From positions 1 through 12,705 of the forward strand of contig JAPLXF010000007.1 in assembly GCA_026396205.1 (NCBI GenBank): a DNA stretch of 12,705 nucleotides. Reading direction: 5' to 3'. This DNA comes from Candidatus Moraniibacteriota bacterium (GTDB lineage: Bacteria > Patescibacteriota > Minisyncoccia > Moranbacterales > UBA2206). The notes under the pieces were generated by a model that worked only from the letters and a program-made list of their open reading frames with translations, made no database searches and was not told the origin of the DNA. The translations under genes and the position numbers were made by a program. Below, piece by piece: positions 12,169 through 12,705 of this stretch; position 1 is the first letter of the stretch, and every line of letters begins with the position of its first letter.

Positions 12169-12705
12169 TTATTTATTAAAAATAACTTTTATTGGAAAAA
12201 CGATAACAGCGTTCCAGATTCTTTTCCACCTTTTCGGCTGTAAAAGCAGTCTCCAAAACCACTCAAAGCCGACTGCTCGGATAAATTGGGGAGCTCTTTT
12301 CAATCTTCCGGTCAAATAGTCAAAACTGCCGCCCACTCCCATAGCTAATCTAATTCTATCATTTTTAATAGAATTAATAAACTTTTCTTGATAAGGAACA
12401 CCGAAATTGCAGAAAACTAGTTCTTGGTTCACGGTTATCGGTTCACGGTTATTTATATCTATATTTCTTCCATCAATTTCCAGGCTGGGATAAATCGCAT
12501 GGATCGCATCCCGGGTCAATTCACAACTGGATAATCCCCCGCTATTGGCCGCCAAAAAAACGGACAGATTATTTTCACTGGCAATTTTCAAAATTTCCAG
12601 CATCAGATCAATTCCCGCCAGCCGGCATTTTAAATTTCTGCCATAGCGCCAAAAAACCAGTTTTATGCCAAAACCGTCGGCGATATTCAAGTCGCAACTA
12701 TTTAA
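12169..12705 (-). CDS. WecG/TagA/CpsF-family glycosyltransferase, N-terminus outside the window
   Basis: GT26 enzymes transfer an N-acetyl-hexosamine-type sugar to a lipid-linked intermediate in teichoic acid, capsule or common-antigen synthesis at the inner face of the membrane. The visible part (about 178 residues) runs off the right edge in frame as LNSCDLNIADGFGI, so the TTG at 12690 is internal and not the start. Family motifs are ADGFG, AGIDLM, the FGVPYQEKF segment and VGGSFDYLTGRLKRAP-x5-GFEWFWRL, followed by a basic, hydrophobic C-terminus (KRWKRIW) that probably binds the membrane. A loop contains a tandem DNA repeat (12426-12452) read as NREPITVNQ. A lipoprotein gene follows 4 nt downstream. 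Confidence 0.9.
   Translation of the reverse strand, partial: LNSCDLNIADGFGIKLVFWRYGRNLKCRLAGIDLMLEILKIASENNLSVFLAANSGGLSSCELTRDAIHAIYPSLEIDGRNIDINNREPITVNQELVFCNFGVPYQEKFINSIKNDRIRLAMGVGGSFDYLTGRLKRAPQFIRAVGFEWFWRLLLQPKRWKRIWNAVIVFPIKVIFNK
12426..12452. repeat. Tandem 13-bp repeat inside the glycosyltransferase gene
   Basis: GGTTCACGGTTAT occurs at 12426-12438 and 12440-12452, one base apart (period 14). Because 14 is not a multiple of 3, the two copies are read in different frames, as parts of REPITVNQ, in a loop that looks like an insertion. Confidence 0.85.

Overview
The window looks like an AT-rich chromosome segment from a Patescibacteria (CPR) bacterium, probably a Parcubacteria-type lineage. 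This is an inference from several signs: the winged-helix/Cas2-fold protein at 4025-4609 and the membrane-anchored Ada-type zinc domain at 839-1249 (both families I associate with this radiation), many genes without a Shine-Dalgarno sequence and with promoters almost touching the start codon, and short palindromes lying in frame inside conserved genes. The genetic code is standard: the long reading frames are intact and TGA is used as a stop.

Layout. 1-142 (minus) is the start of a membrane protein cut by the window edge. 139-336 is a small frame with an in-frame TGA, sitting between it and rpmA (ribosomal protein L27, 358-630). A structured leader separates rpmA from a divergent, probably leaderless gene for a membrane-anchored zinc-domain protein (839-1249). 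A translationally coupled minus-strand pair follows: a PD-(D/E)XK/Fe-S nuclease (1859-3031) and a DUF2062 membrane protein (1347-1862).

From 3085 to 5320 there are three self-contained units, each with a promoter, a strong SD, a small membrane protein gene and a terminator. The proteins are unrelated (38, 133 and 133 aa), yet units 2 and 3 share nearly identical promoter modules and terminators, and units 1 and 2 share a post-stop motif. Between units 2 and 3 sits the Cas2-fold regulator-like gene, framed by inverted copies of a GCCTAGGC palindrome, one of them inside its own promoter.

5388-7659 is a compact iron-sulfur cluster operon, iscR-iscS-iscU, with a likely IscR operator just ahead of iscR. 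iscS is flanked by two 110-bp AT-rich repeats in inverted orientation, about 89% identical. An M23 peptidase gene follows (7698-8252). After a 380-bp gene-poor gap the minus strand carries a coiled-coil/C39-like peptidase (8633-9949), gltX (9999-11552), a lipoprotein (11604-12164) and the cut gene of a WecG/TagA/CpsF glycosyltransferase (12169-12705).

Two patterns deserve attention. First, short palindromic or tandem repeats are inserted in frame in conserved genes: a perfect three-way-junction element in the nuclease, two palindromes in iscS, a 15-bp-stem hairpin in gltX and a tandem repeat in the glycosyltransferase. They are reminiscent of Rickettsia palindromic elements. Second, the small membrane protein units pair shared regulatory ends with unrelated coding middles.
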